Shown: in pieces, positions 8,494 through 16,957 of the stretch
Numbering within the stretch: position 1 is the first letter of the stretch
How the letters are laid out: each line of letters starts with the position of its first letter
From: Bacillus thuringiensis
GTDB lineage: Bacteria > Bacillota > Bacilli > Bacillales > Bacillaceae_G
DNA length: 64,000 nt
NCBI RefSeq assembly: GCF_001182785.1
Contig: NZ_CP012099.1
Coordinates: forward strand, 4,834,501-4,898,500
Direction of reading: 5' to 3'
Notes under the pieces: model-generated
The model's database searches: none
The model's input: the letters and a program-made list of their open reading frames with translations, nothing else
What the model was told of the DNA's origin: nothing
Translations under genes and position numbers: made by a program

Positions 8494-8934
8494 ATGAACA
8501 AACAAGTAATCGAAGTATTAAACAAACAAGTAGCAAACTGGAGCGTTTTATTCACAAAACTTCACAACTTCCATTGGTACGTAAAAGGACCTCAATTCTT
8601 CACATTACACGAGAAATTCGAAGAACTTTACACAGAATCAGCTACTCATATCGATGAAATTGCAGAACGTATTTTAGCAATTGGCGGCAAACCAGTAGCA
8701 ACAATGAAAGAATACTTAGAACTATCTTCTATTCAAGAAGCAGCATACGGAGAAACTGCAGAAGGGATGGTCGAAGCAATCATGAAAGACTACGAAATGA
8801 TGCTAGTCGAACTGAAAAAAGGCATGGAAATCGCTCAAGACTCTGACGACGAAATGACATCTGACCTACTACTAGGCATCTACACAGAACTAGAAAAACA
8901 CGCTTGGATGCTACGTGCGTTCTTGAATCAATAA
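8494..8934 (+). CDS. dps: Dps family DNA-binding/ferroxidase miniferritin
   Basis: A 146-residue Dps protein that oxidises Fe(II) with H2O2, stores iron in a dodecamer and protects DNA. The intersubunit ferroxidase ligands are recognisable in [10 protein letters not shown] (His27), [11 protein letters not shown] (His39) and [10 protein letters not shown] (Asp54, Glu58). Length is normal. The ATG at 8494 follows AAAAGGAGAT; a TTG three codons upstream is unlikely. No terminator lies directly after the stop. The transcript would run into two structured repeats and end at the hairpin at 9195-9222. PerR or sigma-B control is common for dps but was not demonstrated here. Confidence 0.93.
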   Translation: MNKQVIEVLNKQVANWSVLFTKLHNFHWYVKGPQFFTLHEKFEELYTESATHIDEIAERILAIGGKPVATMKEYLELSSIQEAAYGETAEGMVEAIMKDYEMMLVELKKGMEIAQDSDDEMTSDLLLGIYTELEKHAWMLRAFLNQ

Positions 8935-8941
8935 TAGACTT

Positions 8942-9060
8942 TAAAGCAGAAGCGGCTCGTTCAGAACAGGAGGGTGTTGGAACTCCTGATTACGAGGCGC
9001 TTTTTGCCTCGAATGAAGGAGTGAAACAACCGACTGTTCTAGCCGCTGGAGCTGGATATT
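8942..9060 (+). repeat. Structured intergenic repeat, copy 1 (dps 3' region)
   Basis: About 118 bases, paired as an RNA-like element. The outer stem is AGCGGCT (8951-8957) with AGCCGCT (9041-9047), next AGAACAG (8963-8969) with CTGTTCT (9034-9040), then inner hairpins GGAG/CTCC (8969-8986) and CGAGGC/GCCTCG (8993-9011). It ends with GGAGCTGGAT. Probably one of the bcr-type repeats of the B. cereus group; which one is not known to me. Confidence 0.75.
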
Positions 9061-9061
9061 A

Positions 9062-9184
9062 ATTTAAAGCGGAGGTGACTTGCTCAGAACAGGAGGGCAT
9101 TGGAGCTCCTGACGAAGAGGCGTTTTTTGCCTCACAGGAAGGCGCGAAATGACCGACTGTTCTAGTCACTGGAGCTGGATATCA
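9062..9184 (+). repeat. Structured intergenic repeat, copy 2
   Basis: Tandem copy of the preceding element. The outer stem is changed on both sides: GGTGACT (9074-9080) pairs with AGTCACT (9164-9170), replacing AGCGGCT/AGCCGCT. The AGAACAG/CTGTTCT stem and the GAGGC/GCCTC hairpin are kept. Compensatory change supports a structure acting as RNA. Confidence 0.75.
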
Positions 9185-9222
9185 TTAAAAGCAGAAGCGG
9201 CTCGTTTAGAGTCGCTTTTTTA
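9185..9222 (+). terminator. Truncated third repeat copy forming a terminator
   Basis: The first bases of the repeat recur. AAGCGGCTC (9195-9203) pairs with GAGTCGCTT (9209-9217) over a GTTTA loop, followed by T5A. It is likely the end of the dps transcript. Confidence 0.65.
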
Positions 9223-9249
9223 TGTAATGGTCGCACTTAACGGTACACG

Positions 9250-9400
9250 AAATTATATCAACGATTTTTCAAACATATCGATCATAACTCGCAATATATC
9301 AACGATTTTTTCATTATATCGATCATTACCCGCAATATATCAACGATTTGACAAAGGATATCAATTTGCCGACAAATCACGACAATATCAGCGCCCCTCT
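9250..9400. repeat. ATATC array with 20-21-nt period, locus 1
   Basis: ATATC occurs at 9255, 9275, 9296, 9316, 9337 and 9358, a spacing of 20, 21, 20, 21 and 21. Copies alternate between ATATCAACGATTT and ATATCGATCAT. The tail TTTGCCGACAAATCACGACA resembles the end of the second array near 46450. No gene is seen in 9223-9527 apart from this array. Confidence 0.75.
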
Positions 9401-9527
9401 CCCCTACTTTTATCAATATATTACAATCTCATCTATGTTAAAATGTAGGAAACACCCTTTAGTATCATAGATCCAAAAAGCTTTTCCAAATTCATCATTT
9501 ACTACTTAAATGACGGGAGTGGTTCAG

Positions 9528-9725
9528 TTGAAAGACTACTTAATTAGAGCATTTTTTGCGTTAATAACAGTTGGGGTTCTCTTACTTATAGCTAATATTT
9601 TCAATATACGTGTCGAGGTTAAAGACTATGCTTTCCTCGTTGTCGTAGCAATTGGTGGCGGATGGGGTGGCTGGTACCTGTATAAAAAACAAAATAAAAA
9701 TAACAATAAAGGCATTCCGAAATAA
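9528..9725 (+). CDS. Small two-helix membrane protein
   Basis: A 65-residue protein with two hydrophobic segments (IRAFFALITVGVLLLIANIF and AFLVVVAIGGGWGGWYLY) and a short basic, Asn-rich tail (KKQNKNNNKG). I do not recognise a family. TTG at 9528 follows GGGAGTGG and is preferred; an ATG at 9510 overlaps that ribosome binding site. Its last 14 codons and the terminator are found again, in degenerate form, at 10691-10753, so a duplicated copy once existed. The reading frame looks intact. Confidence 0.6.
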   Translation: MKDYLIRAFFALITVGVLLLIANIFNIRVEVKDYAFLVVVAIGGGWGGWYLYKKQNKNNNKGIPK

Positions 9726-9742
9726 TATGGAATGCCTTTATT
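9705..9742 (+). terminator. Terminator overlapping the 3' end of the small membrane gene
   Basis: AATAAAGGCATTCC and GGAATGCCTTTATT form a 14-bp stem whose left arm encodes the last residues of the protein. Confidence 0.85.
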
Positions 9743-9832
9743 CTATATTACATAATTAAACTTAAACCAATAATAAAAGTAGTCCCCAAAAAATATCATA
9801 AAAACCCATATTCTATGGTAAATAAAAAGAAT

Positions 9833-10342
9833 TCATTTTGAATATAGAAACAGTCCAAAATCTTGCATAACAGAGGTATAACCCATTTGCCGCAACATTG
9901 TGGCTATATTCCCACGGTGATATGCTCCGTGGGTGACCACGTGTAGTATTGTTTCAGAAACCGTCGTATCTAGGTGCCCAGCATATGGATTATCAACCTC
10001 AACCACTTTTTCATAATCTTGTTGACTACTTAAAAGTACTTTATATCGTTTAGATAATTCATAAAAACTAGTTTTCATTTCCTCAATATTTTTTGTTTCC
10101 AGCTGCTCTCTCAATTGGTCTGTGTGTACCATTGCATCACTCATGCTTTTACCAGAAATAATCTCAAACCAGGCTAAATCTGTGAGGTATATGTGAGACA
10201 TTACTTTTGCCACCGAAGAAAAACCACTCTTAACTTCCTTATGGAAAATGTCTTGCGGTAGTTCTTTTAAGCGATTTAAAATAACTTCATTTGCCCATAA
10301 GTGGTAATTATACATTTTTAATACAGAACGCCCCATGCTCAT
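9833..10342 (-). CDS. DinB family protein
   Basis: A 169-residue four-helix-bundle protein of the DinB/YfiT superfamily. The likely metal-binding histidines are in KVMSHIYLTDLAWFE and in LHVVTHGAYHRGNIATMLRQMG near the C-terminus, giving the family's His3 pattern. Many members are thiol-dependent S-transferases; the reaction here is unknown. The ATG at 10342 follows GGAGGAGAG; a second ATG two codons later is equally possible, while the longer frame to 10384 lacks a ribosome binding site. Confidence 0.82.
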   Translation of the reverse strand: MSMGRSVLKMYNYHLWANEVILNRLKELPQDIFHKEVKSGFSSVAKVMSHIYLTDLAWFEIISGKSMSDAMVHTDQLREQLETKNIEEMKTSFYELSKRYKVLLSSQQDYEKVVEVDNPYAGHLDTTVSETILHVVTHGAYHRGNIATMLRQMGYTSVMQDFGLFLYSK

Positions 10343-10574
10343 CTCTCCTCCAATTTTCACTTTAATGATTAGATTATGATACATAGCTGATTAAAAATTT
10401 CCAAAGGATTACATCTATAAAATTTATTCTGATTTCGATTAAAAAAACCTCTACTAACTTCATAAAAACATTCGGTATCTTCCAAAATCTGACCCTTTAA
10501 CGGAACAATTATATATCACTCAATAATTCCTTACTCACCCTTTATTCAGATGTTCTTTTTTAATTCATCAAAAC

Positions 10575-10750
10575 ATCTCTCCATCTACTTCCCCTCTTCA
10601 AACGCTTCCACATCTCATTATCAATATATTGAACCAAATTAAAAACACATGCTTTTTTAAAATAAACTTACATGTGTTTCCAAAGACATCTATAAAAAAC
10701 AAAGCAATCAAAATGATAAAGGCATTCCAAAGTAATATGGAATGCCTCTT
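10575..10750. pseudogene. Degenerate duplicate of the neighbouring small-gene region
   Basis: Three pieces match nearby DNA. 10579-10683 aligns with 11025-11134: the start region of the 93-residue protein and the terminator of the LOG gene, including CCAAATTAAAAACACATGC. 10691-10735 in frame reads YKKQSNQNDKGIPK-stop, matching the C-terminus of the protein at 9528-9725 (YKKQNKNNNKGIPK), and the same GGAATGCC hairpin follows. No complete frame remains. The rest of 10343-10575 is AT-rich with no feature I can support. Confidence 0.6.
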
Positions 10751-11032
10751 TTATTGCCTTCTGTAATAAATAATGAAATTCAGACCACTAATACAACCAA
10801 TCGCAATAAACATACAAAACGATTGTGGATCTCCACCTAGATTATACTCATCAACGATAAAACCAATCATAAAGAGCGTTATCGCCGAAACACCGATACA
10901 CAATATCGAAATAAACCAAAGCGAAAATTCATTAATTAGCTCTTTCTTCTGTGTTGAAACAATTAGCATAACAAGAATAGACGCTGCTAAAATACTTTTA
11001 AAAACCGGACGTAAATACACAAACTCCTCCAT
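10751..11032 (-). CDS. Small multi-pass membrane protein
   Basis: A 93-residue protein with three hydrophobic stretches (SILAASILVMLIVST, FSLWFISILCIGVSAITLFMIGFIV and FCMFIAIGCISGLNFIIYY). The charged connections KKELINE and DEYNLGGDP and the short basic end YYRRQ suggest an inner-membrane protein. I do not recognise the family. It ends at a terminator shared with the degenerate gene fragment next to it, and a second, broken copy of its start region lies at about 10579-10600. The ATG at 11032 follows GGAGAAATAG. Confidence 0.6.
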   Translation of the reverse strand: MEEFVYLRPVFKSILAASILVMLIVSTQKKELINEFSLWFISILCIGVSAITLFMIGFIVDEYNLGGDPQSFCMFIAIGCISGLNFIIYYRRQ

Positions 11033-11094
11033 CTATTTCTCCTTTCCCAAAAACATTACATCTAAACATTAACATATTTAACCAAATTAAAAAC

Positions 11095-11131
11095 ACATGC
11101 CTTTTTCAATTAAAACGACATGTGTTTCCGT
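11095..11131 (-). terminator. Terminator of the LOG-family gene
   Basis: AAACACATGCC...GACATGTGTTT forms a stem with a long AT-rich loop after the LOG stop codon. A second degenerate copy lies at 10641-10680. Confidence 0.65.
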
Positions 11132-11136
11132 ATTTG

Positions 11137-11715
11137 CTATGATAGTTGCTTCCACTTCGTTCCCAAAACAGGACGCTCAAAATTTTGGATTGCATGAATT
11201 AGTTTATCTGCCGTCTCAGCTGAAACGATCAATTCTTTATTTGATGGATTCATAAATCCTTCTTCTGCTGCACGTTCAACCATTTGCAAAATTGGTCCGT
11301 AAAAATCTTTTATGTTTAATAAACCAACTGGCTTATTGTGTATACCAATTTGTGACCAACATACAACTTCAAATAGTTCTTCAAACGTTCCGTATCCGCC
11401 TGGAAGCGCGATAAAAGCATCCGCAAGCTCTGCCATTTTCGCTTTACGTTCATGCATTGTTTCTACTTCAATTAATTCTGTTAATCCTGTATGCACAATT
11501 TCTCCTCGGAATAGACCGCGCGGCATAACACCTGTTACACGTCCACCTAAACGAAGAACTTCGTTTGCTACTTCTCCCATTAATCCAACGCATGAACCAC
11601 CGTATACGAGCTCATAGTCGTTCTCAACAAACATTTTACCTAACTGAATTGCCTGCTCTTTAAACTCTGGTCTCTCCCCTAAATTAGAACCTGCAAACAC
11701 ACAAATCTTTCTCAT
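11137..11715 (-). CDS. LOG family protein (TIGR00730 Rossmann fold, YvdD-like)
   Basis: A 192-residue LOG-family enzyme. The motifs PGGYGTFEELFEV and MHERKAKM are the PGGxGTxxE and R-containing nucleotide-site signatures of cytokinin riboside 5'-monophosphate phosphoribohydrolases. The bacterial reaction is hydrolysis of a nucleoside monophosphate N-glycosidic bond; older annotation as lysine decarboxylase is not supported. The N-terminus KICVFAGSNLGERPEF is complete. It is divergent from the MazG-like gene with a 73-base gap. Confidence 0.88.
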   Translation of the reverse strand: MRKICVFAGSNLGERPEFKEQAIQLGKMFVENDYELVYGGSCVGLMGEVANEVLRLGGRVTGVMPRGLFRGEIVHTGLTELIEVETMHERKAKMAELADAFIALPGGYGTFEELFEVVCWSQIGIHNKPVGLLNIKDFYGPILQMVERAAEEGFMNPSNKELIVSAETADKLIHAIQNFERPVLGTKWKQLS

Positions 11716-11788
11716 TCCTACACCCCGAAACTATATATTGTTATGATACAATTGACATTGTACAACATATTGAGGAGATGAGGAAGAA

Positions 11789-12112
11789 ATGGATATCGTT
11801 GCATTCCAAAGATGGGTTGAGGAATTTTACGAAAAACGAAGCTGGTCACAGTATAATGCCTTTATTCGCTTAAATTTCTTAACTGAGGAAGTTGGGGAAG
11901 TTTCACGAGTCGTTCGCGCTATTGAAATCGGCCGTGATCGCCCTGATGAAGATGCGAAAACAGAAGAAGAGCTAAAACAAGAACTAAAAGAAGAACTTGG
12001 CGATGTACTATCTAACCTTATTATTCTTTCGCAAAAATATGATTTAGATTTACAAGACATTATGGACGCACACGTCACAAAGCTTTCGAAAAGATTCGAA
12101 GCATCTAAATGA
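11789..12112 (+). CDS. MazG-like nucleotide pyrophosphohydrolase
   Basis: A 107-residue all-alpha NTP pyrophosphatase of the MazG/dUTPase superfamily. The metal-binding pattern is EExxE in LTEEVGEVSRVVRAIE (first helix) and ExxD in KEELGDVLSNLIIL (second helix). Between them is a highly charged insert (DRPDEDAKTEEELKQ). It probably cleans the nucleotide pool by hydrolysing non-canonical NTPs in the cytoplasm. The ATG at 11789 follows TTGAGGAGATGAGGAAG. Length matches the single-domain members. No partner gene indicates the substrate. Confidence 0.82.
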   Translation: MDIVAFQRWVEEFYEKRSWSQYNAFIRLNFLTEEVGEVSRVVRAIEIGRDRPDEDAKTEEELKQELKEELGDVLSNLIILSQKYDLDLQDIMDAHVTKLSKRFEASK

Positions 12113-12165
12113 GAATATTATCAATTATGGTATAATATTATTGTCACAATACTAAGGGGGATTTT

Positions 12166-12672
12166 ATGTTATCAAAAAAATTGCACGACGCATTAAATGA
12201 ACAAATGAACTTTGAATTTTACTCTGCCCATGCTTATATGGCAATGGCTGCTTACTGTACAGCTGAGAGCTATGATGGATTCGCTAACTTTTTCCTTGTA
12301 CAAGCTGAAGAAGAACGTTTCCACGCAATGAAGCTTTACAACTATATTAATGACCGCGGAGAGCGCGCTATTATTACTGGATTTGATAATCCGAATAACG
12401 AATACGAATCTGTATTAAACGCTTTTGAAGTCGCACTTGAGCACGAGCGTGAAGTAACGAAACGTATTTACAACTTATCTGATATCGCTTGGGATGAGCG
12501 TGAACATGCAACAATTACATTTTTAAAATGGTTCGTTGACGAACAAGTAGAAGAAGAAGCTTCATTCGATAGCATCATCCAAAAACTAAAACGTATTACA
12601 AGCGATTCAAACGCACTGTTTATGCTAGATGCTGAATTAGAGAAACGTACATTTACGCCTCCAACTGAGTAA
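12166..12672 (+). CDS. ftnA: Ferritin
   Basis: A 168-residue non-haem bacterial ferritin that forms a 24-mer iron store. The four-helix bundle carries the ferroxidase motifs NEQMNFEFYSAHAYMAM, AEEERFHAMKLYNYI (E and H ligands) and FLKWFVDEQVEEEASF. There is no methionine haem ligand as in bacterioferritin. The start follows AAGGGGGATTTT. Together with dps 3.3 kb upstream and the petrobactin operon at 54-58 kb it gives the window three iron-handling units. It ends at a perfect hairpin terminator. Confidence 0.93.
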   Translation: MLSKKLHDALNEQMNFEFYSAHAYMAMAAYCTAESYDGFANFFLVQAEEERFHAMKLYNYINDRGERAIITGFDNPNNEYESVLNAFEVALEHEREVTKRIYNLSDIAWDEREHATITFLKWFVDEQVEEEASFDSIIQKLKRITSDSNALFMLDAELEKRTFTPPTE

Positions 12673-12678
12673 TATTTC

Positions 12679-12713
12679 AATCACCTTAATACATGTATTA
12701 AGGTGATTTTTTT
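12679..12713 (+). terminator. Ferritin terminator
   Basis: AATCACCTTAATAC-ATG-like palindrome: AATCACCTTAATACA pairs with TGTATTAAGGTGATT and is followed by T7. Confidence 0.9.
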
Positions 12714-12822
12714 GTTTGCTCTCTATCTTAAAATCACCTTAAATTTCCTCATATTTGACATAGTGCCAGATATAAAATGGTATTATTTTCAATATAAAAA
12801 CGAATATACGAGGAGAGGAAAA

Positions 12823-13992
12823 ATGAATCAACGTGTAGAATCTGTTGATGCAATTCGTGGTTTCGCTTTGTTTGGCATTTTACTAATCAATATGACATTA
12901 ATTCAATTTGGGTTCTTCACCAGTGAAAAACCAACTTATCTATTTGGCGATCTTGATAAAGGTGCTAATTGGTTTATTCAATTTTTCGGCACACATAACT
13001 TTATATCCCTATTTTCTTTTCTATTTGGACTTAGCATTATTTTGTTACAAAAAAGTATTATCGCAAAAGGAAAAAAATTCTTCCCCACATACATAAGACG
13101 TATTATCATTCTTTTACTACTCGGCTACATTCATGGCACTTTTGTTTGGGAGGGAGATATTTTATTTGCATACGGAATAATCGGGATTTTTTTAATGATA
13201 TTCATCAATCGAAAACCGAAAACTTTGCTCATTTGGGCGATTATTCTACTCGCACTTCTTACACTTATGTCTTATCAAACTGATCCATCTACAAATATAA
13301 ATGATTTCGCACCTTATACTGAAAAAGAACATAAAGTCCATCAAACTGGAAGCTATATGGATCACGTCAACTTTAGATTGACTGAAAATCCTTTTGATTA
13401 CATGGGAATTGACGGTGCATTCGGATTATTTTTTATATCAGTTTTCGCAATAATTTTTATGTCTCCACTGTTCCTACTCGGAATGTATGTAGGGAAAAAA
13501 GGCTGGCTATTTGAGGTCAGTAAACATATACCTGCTGTCAAAAAAATATGGTTTGCCACCGGTCTCTTCTCTTTTACAATTAAAATCTTAGCTATGTTCG
13601 TAAAGCACCCGCTTTTAATTATGTTACAAGATGGCCTTACACCAGTAACTATGACCTTCTTTTACGGAAGCACAATCATTTTATTATTCCATTACAAAAA
13701 AGCAACCCGTCTACTAACATACATGGCGAACATGGGGAAAATGTCCGTTAGTAATTACTTAGCACAATCTATTATCGCAACAACCATTTTTTACGCATAT
13801 GGATTTGGCTTATACGGGAAAATCGGATATTTCTTCGGTATTCTTTTAACTATCGGAATTTATACGATTCAATTATTCGTTAGCACCTATTGGCTCCAGA
13901 AATACCGGATGGGTCCAGTGGAATATGTGTGGAGACTGGGAACTTATTTAGAGAAACCACGTTTTAAAAGAGACTTGGATAAAGCAAGTTAA
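12823..13992 (+). CDS. DUF418 family membrane protein
   Basis: A 389-residue protein with about nine membrane segments. The N-terminal motif VDAIRGFALFGILLINM and the C-terminal block (SNYLAQSIIATTIFY ... YRMGPVEYVWR) are the two parts of the DUF418 family, several of whose members resemble acyltransferase-type membrane proteins. Substrate is unknown. The ATG at 12823 follows CGAGGAGAGGAAAA; the open frame extends 40 codons further upstream through the ferritin terminator and this extension is not credible. Terminator at 13995-14029. Confidence 0.87.
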   Translation: MNQRVESVDAIRGFALFGILLINMTLIQFGFFTSEKPTYLFGDLDKGANWFIQFFGTHNFISLFSFLFGLSIILLQKSIIAKGKKFFPTYIRRIIILLLLGYIHGTFVWEGDILFAYGIIGIFLMIFINRKPKTLLIWAIILLALLTLMSYQTDPSTNINDFAPYTEKEHKVHQTGSYMDHVNFRLTENPFDYMGIDGAFGLFFISVFAIIFMSPLFLLGMYVGKKGWLFEVSKHIPAVKKIWFATGLFSFTIKILAMFVKHPLLIMLQDGLTPVTMTFFYGSTIILLFHYKKATRLLTYMANMGKMSVSNYLAQSIIATTIFYAYGFGLYGKIGYFFGILLTIGIYTIQLFVSTYWLQKYRMGPVEYVWRLGTYLEKPRFKRDLDKAS

Positions 13993-13994
13993 AC

Positions 13995-14029
13995 AAAAAA
14001 GCAATGAGCCTACGCTCATTGCTTTTCTT
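13995..14029. terminator. Bidirectional terminator
   Basis: AAAAAAGCAATGAGC pairs with GCTCATTGCTTTTCTT between the convergent DUF418 and nucleoside transporter genes. Confidence 0.85.
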
Positions 14030-14035
14030 AATTTA

Positions 14036-15217
14036 TTAAAGCATAACCCCAACGATAATCGCTGATAATATACTTACTAACGTTGCACCGTATACAAGTT
14101 TTAAACCGAATGATGAGACAACGTTTGCTTGTTTGCCATCAATACTCTTCGTTGCACCTGCGATAATTCCGATAGATGAGAAGTTCGCAAATGATACAAG
14201 GAAGATAGATAAAATACCTACTGTACGAGCTGATAAATCGCCAGCTACTTTTCCAAGGTCAAGCATTGCAACGAATTCGTTCGTTACTAATTTTGTTGCC
14301 ATAATTTGTCCTGCTTGTAACATCTCTGATGTTGGAATACCCATTACGAATGCTAATGGTGAGAAGATATATCCTAAAATGCTTTGGAATGTGATTCCGA
14401 AAATTGAATCGAATACACCATTAATTGCTGTAATTAATGCTACGAAACCGATTAACATCGCCGCTACTGTTACAGCGATAGAGAAACCAAGCATAATATA
14501 TTCGCCTAACATTTCAAAGAATGTTTGTTTCTTGTCTTCTTGTAATTCTAAAATATCGTCTTCTTCTTTTACTTCATATGGATTAATGATATGAACGATA
14601 ATGAATCCACTGAATAAGTTTAATACAAGTGCTGTTACTACATATTTTGGATCAATCATTTTCATATAAGAACCGACGATTGACATCGATACTGTAGACA
14701 TTGAAGATGCACAAAGTGTGTATAAACGATTTTTCGGTAATTTGCTTAGTTGATCTTTTACTGTAATGAATACTTCCCCTTGACCAACGATTGCAGCTGC
14801 TACCGCATTATATGATTCTAGTTTTCCTAAACCGTTAACTTTACTTAATAGGAAACCGACTGCACGAATGATAATCGGTAAAACTTTAATATGTTGCAGG
14901 ATCCCGATTAATACTGCTAAGAAAATAATCGGTAATAATACTGTTAAGAAGAATGGTGCTTGTCCATCGTTTGCTAGACCACCAAATACGAAATTAACCC
15001 CAGCTTCCGCAAATTTTAAAATAGAACCAAATCCATCTGCGATTCCTTTTACTAATACAAATCCGACCTTTGTATTTAGTAAGAAATACGCAAGTACCAA
15101 TTGAATGACAAGCATAAGTGCAATTGGTTTATATTTAATCTTCTTACGATCTGAACTGATAAGGAAACCTAGTACAAACACTACAAGTAAACCGACTAGA
15201 AACATTACTATTTTCAT
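14036..15217 (-). CDS. Concentrative nucleoside transporter (CNT/NupC family)
   Basis: A 393-residue proton- or sodium-coupled nucleoside permease. It shows CNT signatures: [18 protein letters not shown] with the QxE-type nucleoside site, [19 protein letters not shown], and [11 protein letters not shown] near the C-terminus. The ATG at 15217 follows GTGGGGGATT and makes the length equal to the paralogue at 15570-16751; an earlier start at 15241 is less likely. The two proteins are nearly identical over most of their length. Upstream lie two cre-like sites and the 12-bp motif shared with the paralogue. Confidence 0.92.
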   Translation of the reverse strand: MKIVMFLVGLLVVFVLGFLISSDRKKIKYKPIALMLVIQLVLAYFLLNTKVGFVLVKGIADGFGSILKFAEAGVNFVFGGLANDGQAPFFLTVLLPIIFLAVLIGILQHIKVLPIIIRAVGFLLSKVNGLGKLESYNAVAAAIVGQGEVFITVKDQLSKLPKNRLYTLCASSMSTVSMSIVGSYMKMIDPKYVVTALVLNLFSGFIIVHIINPYEVKEEDDILELQEDKKQTFFEMLGEYIMLGFSIAVTVAAMLIGFVALITAINGVFDSIFGITFQSILGYIFSPLAFVMGIPTSEMLQAGQIMATKLVTNEFVAMLDLGKVAGDLSARTVGILSIFLVSFANFSSIGIIAGATKSIDGKQANVVSSFGLKLVYGATLVSILSAIIVGVML

Positions 15218-15273
15218 ATGTGAATCCCCCACTTCTCCCACGAATTGTTGGTCGTATAACGTATAACGAATGA

Positions 15274-15285
15274 CGTCTGACCATT
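15274..15285. promoter_or_regulatory. Shared 12-bp motif upstream of the first nucleoside transporter
   Basis: CGTCTGACCATT (AATGGTCAGACG on the minus strand) occurs identically at 16790-16801 before the paralogous transporter. The TGGTCAGAC core resembles FadR/GntR-type half sites. Confidence 0.4.
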
Positions 15286-15336
15286 GTTGTTAAAAAAATT
15301 TAAAACCCCTAAAACTATTCAACTGTCATCTAAAAT

Positions 15337-15351
15337 CAGTAAGCGTTTACA
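15337..15351. promoter_or_regulatory. Weak cre-like site
   Basis: CAGTAAGCGTTTACA matches 13 of 15 positions of the CcpA cre consensus WTGNAANCGNWNNCW. It is about 120 bases upstream of the transporter start. Confidence 0.35.
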
Positions 15352-15431
15352 TAAATTGCAATTTATAAAAGGTAGCTTCTTCTCTCCTACCATACTTGAA
15401 AGTCTGAAATTGATACCACCTACAAATCAAA

Positions 15432-15446
15432 TTGTAAGCGTTATCT
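15432..15446. promoter_or_regulatory. cre-like site (CcpA) upstream of the nucleoside transporter
   Basis: TTGTAAGCGTTATCT matches all 15 positions of the cre consensus WTGNAANCGNWNNCW. Carbon catabolite control of nucleoside uptake is plausible. The rest of 15218-15530 is AT-rich leader without a riboswitch that I can recognise. Confidence 0.5.
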
Positions 15447-15529
15447 AGGTGAAATGCAATATAAATTTTAAAAGATTTTTATATGTTAATATATTCCTAA
15501 TTAATTGGTTTTTTCATGCAAATTTACCA

Positions 15530-15561
15530 TAAAAAAATAGCCCTAGCTATGAGCTAGAGCC
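15530..15561 (-). terminator. Terminator of the second nucleoside transporter
   Basis: GCCCTAGCT and AGCTAGAGC pair over a three-base loop, with a T-rich end on the minus strand, next to the stop codon. Confidence 0.8.
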
Positions 15562-15569
15562 ATCCTTTT

Positions 15570-16751
15570 TTATAACATAACACCAACGATAATTGCTGAT
15601 AGAATACTTACTAATGTCGCACCGTACACAAGGCGTAGACCGAATGATGATACAACATTTGATTGATTTTCATCGATACCTTTCGTTGCACCTGCGATAA
15701 TTCCGATAGATGAGAAGTTCGCAAATGATACAAGGAATACAGAAAGAATACCAACTGTACGAGCCGATAAATCACCAGCTACTTTTCCAAGATCAAGCAT
15801 CGCAACAAACTCGTTTGATACTAATTTTGTTGCCATAATTTGTCCCGCTGTTACCATCTCCGCTTGCGGGATACCCATTACGAATGCTAATGGTGAGAAA
15901 ATATATCCTAAAATAGCTTGGAATGTAATACCGAACATTGAATCAAACAAGCTATTGATTGCTGTAATTAATGCTACGAAACCAAGTAACATAGCTGCTA
16001 CTGTAATCGCGATTGTGAAACCAAGCATAATGTACTCGCTTAGCATTTCAAAGAATGATTGTTTTTTCTTATTTTCTAATTTCAGTGTATCTTCTTCTTC
16101 TGTAATATCGTACGGGTTAATAATATGAATGATAATGAAACCACTAAATAAATTTAATACAAGTGCTGTTACTACATATTTCGGTTCAATCATTTTCATA
16201 TAAGAACCAACAATTGACATCGACACTGTCGACATAGAAGATGCACATAATGTATATAAACGATGTTTTGGGATTTTACTTAATTGATCTTTTACTGTAA
16301 TAAATACTTCTGCTTGTCCAACAATGGCAGCTGCTACTGCGTTATATGATTCTAGTTTTCCTAGACCATTTACTTTACTTAACAACGTACCAATAGCACG
16401 AATAAATATCGGTAAAATTTTAAAGTGTTGCAGAATTCCGATTAAAACCGCAAAGAATACGATTGGTAATAACGCTGTTAAGAAGAATGAAACCTCTCCT
16501 TTATTAACAAGACCACCAAATACGAAAACGATTCCAGCTTCCGCATATCCAAGAAGTGCGCCAAATCCATCTGAAATTCCTTTTACTAAAATATAACCAA
16601 CTTGTGTATTTAATAAGAAATAAGATAATACTAGCTGAATAATAAGCATAATTGCGATTGGTTTATACTTAATCTTCTTTCGATCGGCACTTATAAGAAA
16701 ACCGAGTACAAATACAACGAGTAATCCTACAAGGAACATAACAAACTTCAT
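15570..16751 (-). CDS. Concentrative nucleoside transporter (CNT/NupC family), paralogue
   Basis: A 393-residue CNT permease nearly collinear with the gene at 14036-15217. The signature segments are the same, with [15 protein letters not shown] in place of [15 protein letters not shown]. The start follows AATGGAGGATTTT. Differences cluster in the loop around residue 235 and in the first 120 residues. This tandem pair probably arose by duplication and may differ in nucleoside preference. It has its own terminator and its own upstream region. Confidence 0.92.
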   Translation of the reverse strand: MKFVMFLVGLLVVFVLGFLISADRKKIKYKPIAIMLIIQLVLSYFLLNTQVGYILVKGISDGFGALLGYAEAGIVFVFGGLVNKGEVSFFLTALLPIVFFAVLIGILQHFKILPIFIRAIGTLLSKVNGLGKLESYNAVAAAIVGQAEVFITVKDQLSKIPKHRLYTLCASSMSTVSMSIVGSYMKMIEPKYVVTALVLNLFSGFIIIHIINPYDITEEEDTLKLENKKKQSFFEMLSEYIMLGFTIAITVAAMLLGFVALITAINSLFDSMFGITFQAILGYIFSPLAFVMGIPQAEMVTAGQIMATKLVSNEFVAMLDLGKVAGDLSARTVGILSVFLVSFANFSSIGIIAGATKGIDENQSNVVSSFGLRLVYGATLVSILSAIIVGVML

Positions 16752-16789
16752 TAATAAAATCCTCCATTTAACTCTTCATTAACGTTGAA

Positions 16790-16801
16790 CGTCTGACCAT
16801 T
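16790..16801. promoter_or_regulatory. Shared 12-bp motif upstream of the second nucleoside transporter
   Basis: Identical to the CGTCTGACCATT at 15274-15285, here 39 bases upstream of the start codon. Confidence 0.4.
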
Positions 16802-16957
16802 CAAAACAAGAAATAATCCGAACTTTCCATTTCTCCTCCAAAATCTTCAATCGGATAGGAAAGATCATAAAACCTCTTATTTCAAAGGCATTTTCCATTC
16901 TAACATAAATCACAACTCATATCCGCACTTTTCTTAAAAAAATACATTTTATTATGA

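Noticed and set aside
9250..9400. The ATATC arrays as CRISPR arrays
   Set aside because: Units are only 20-21 bases, there are no unique spacers of 30-40 bases, and no cas genes are present.
12703..12822. N-terminal extension of the DUF418 protein
   Set aside because: It would be translated through the ferritin terminator; the ATG at 12823 has a proper ribosome binding site.
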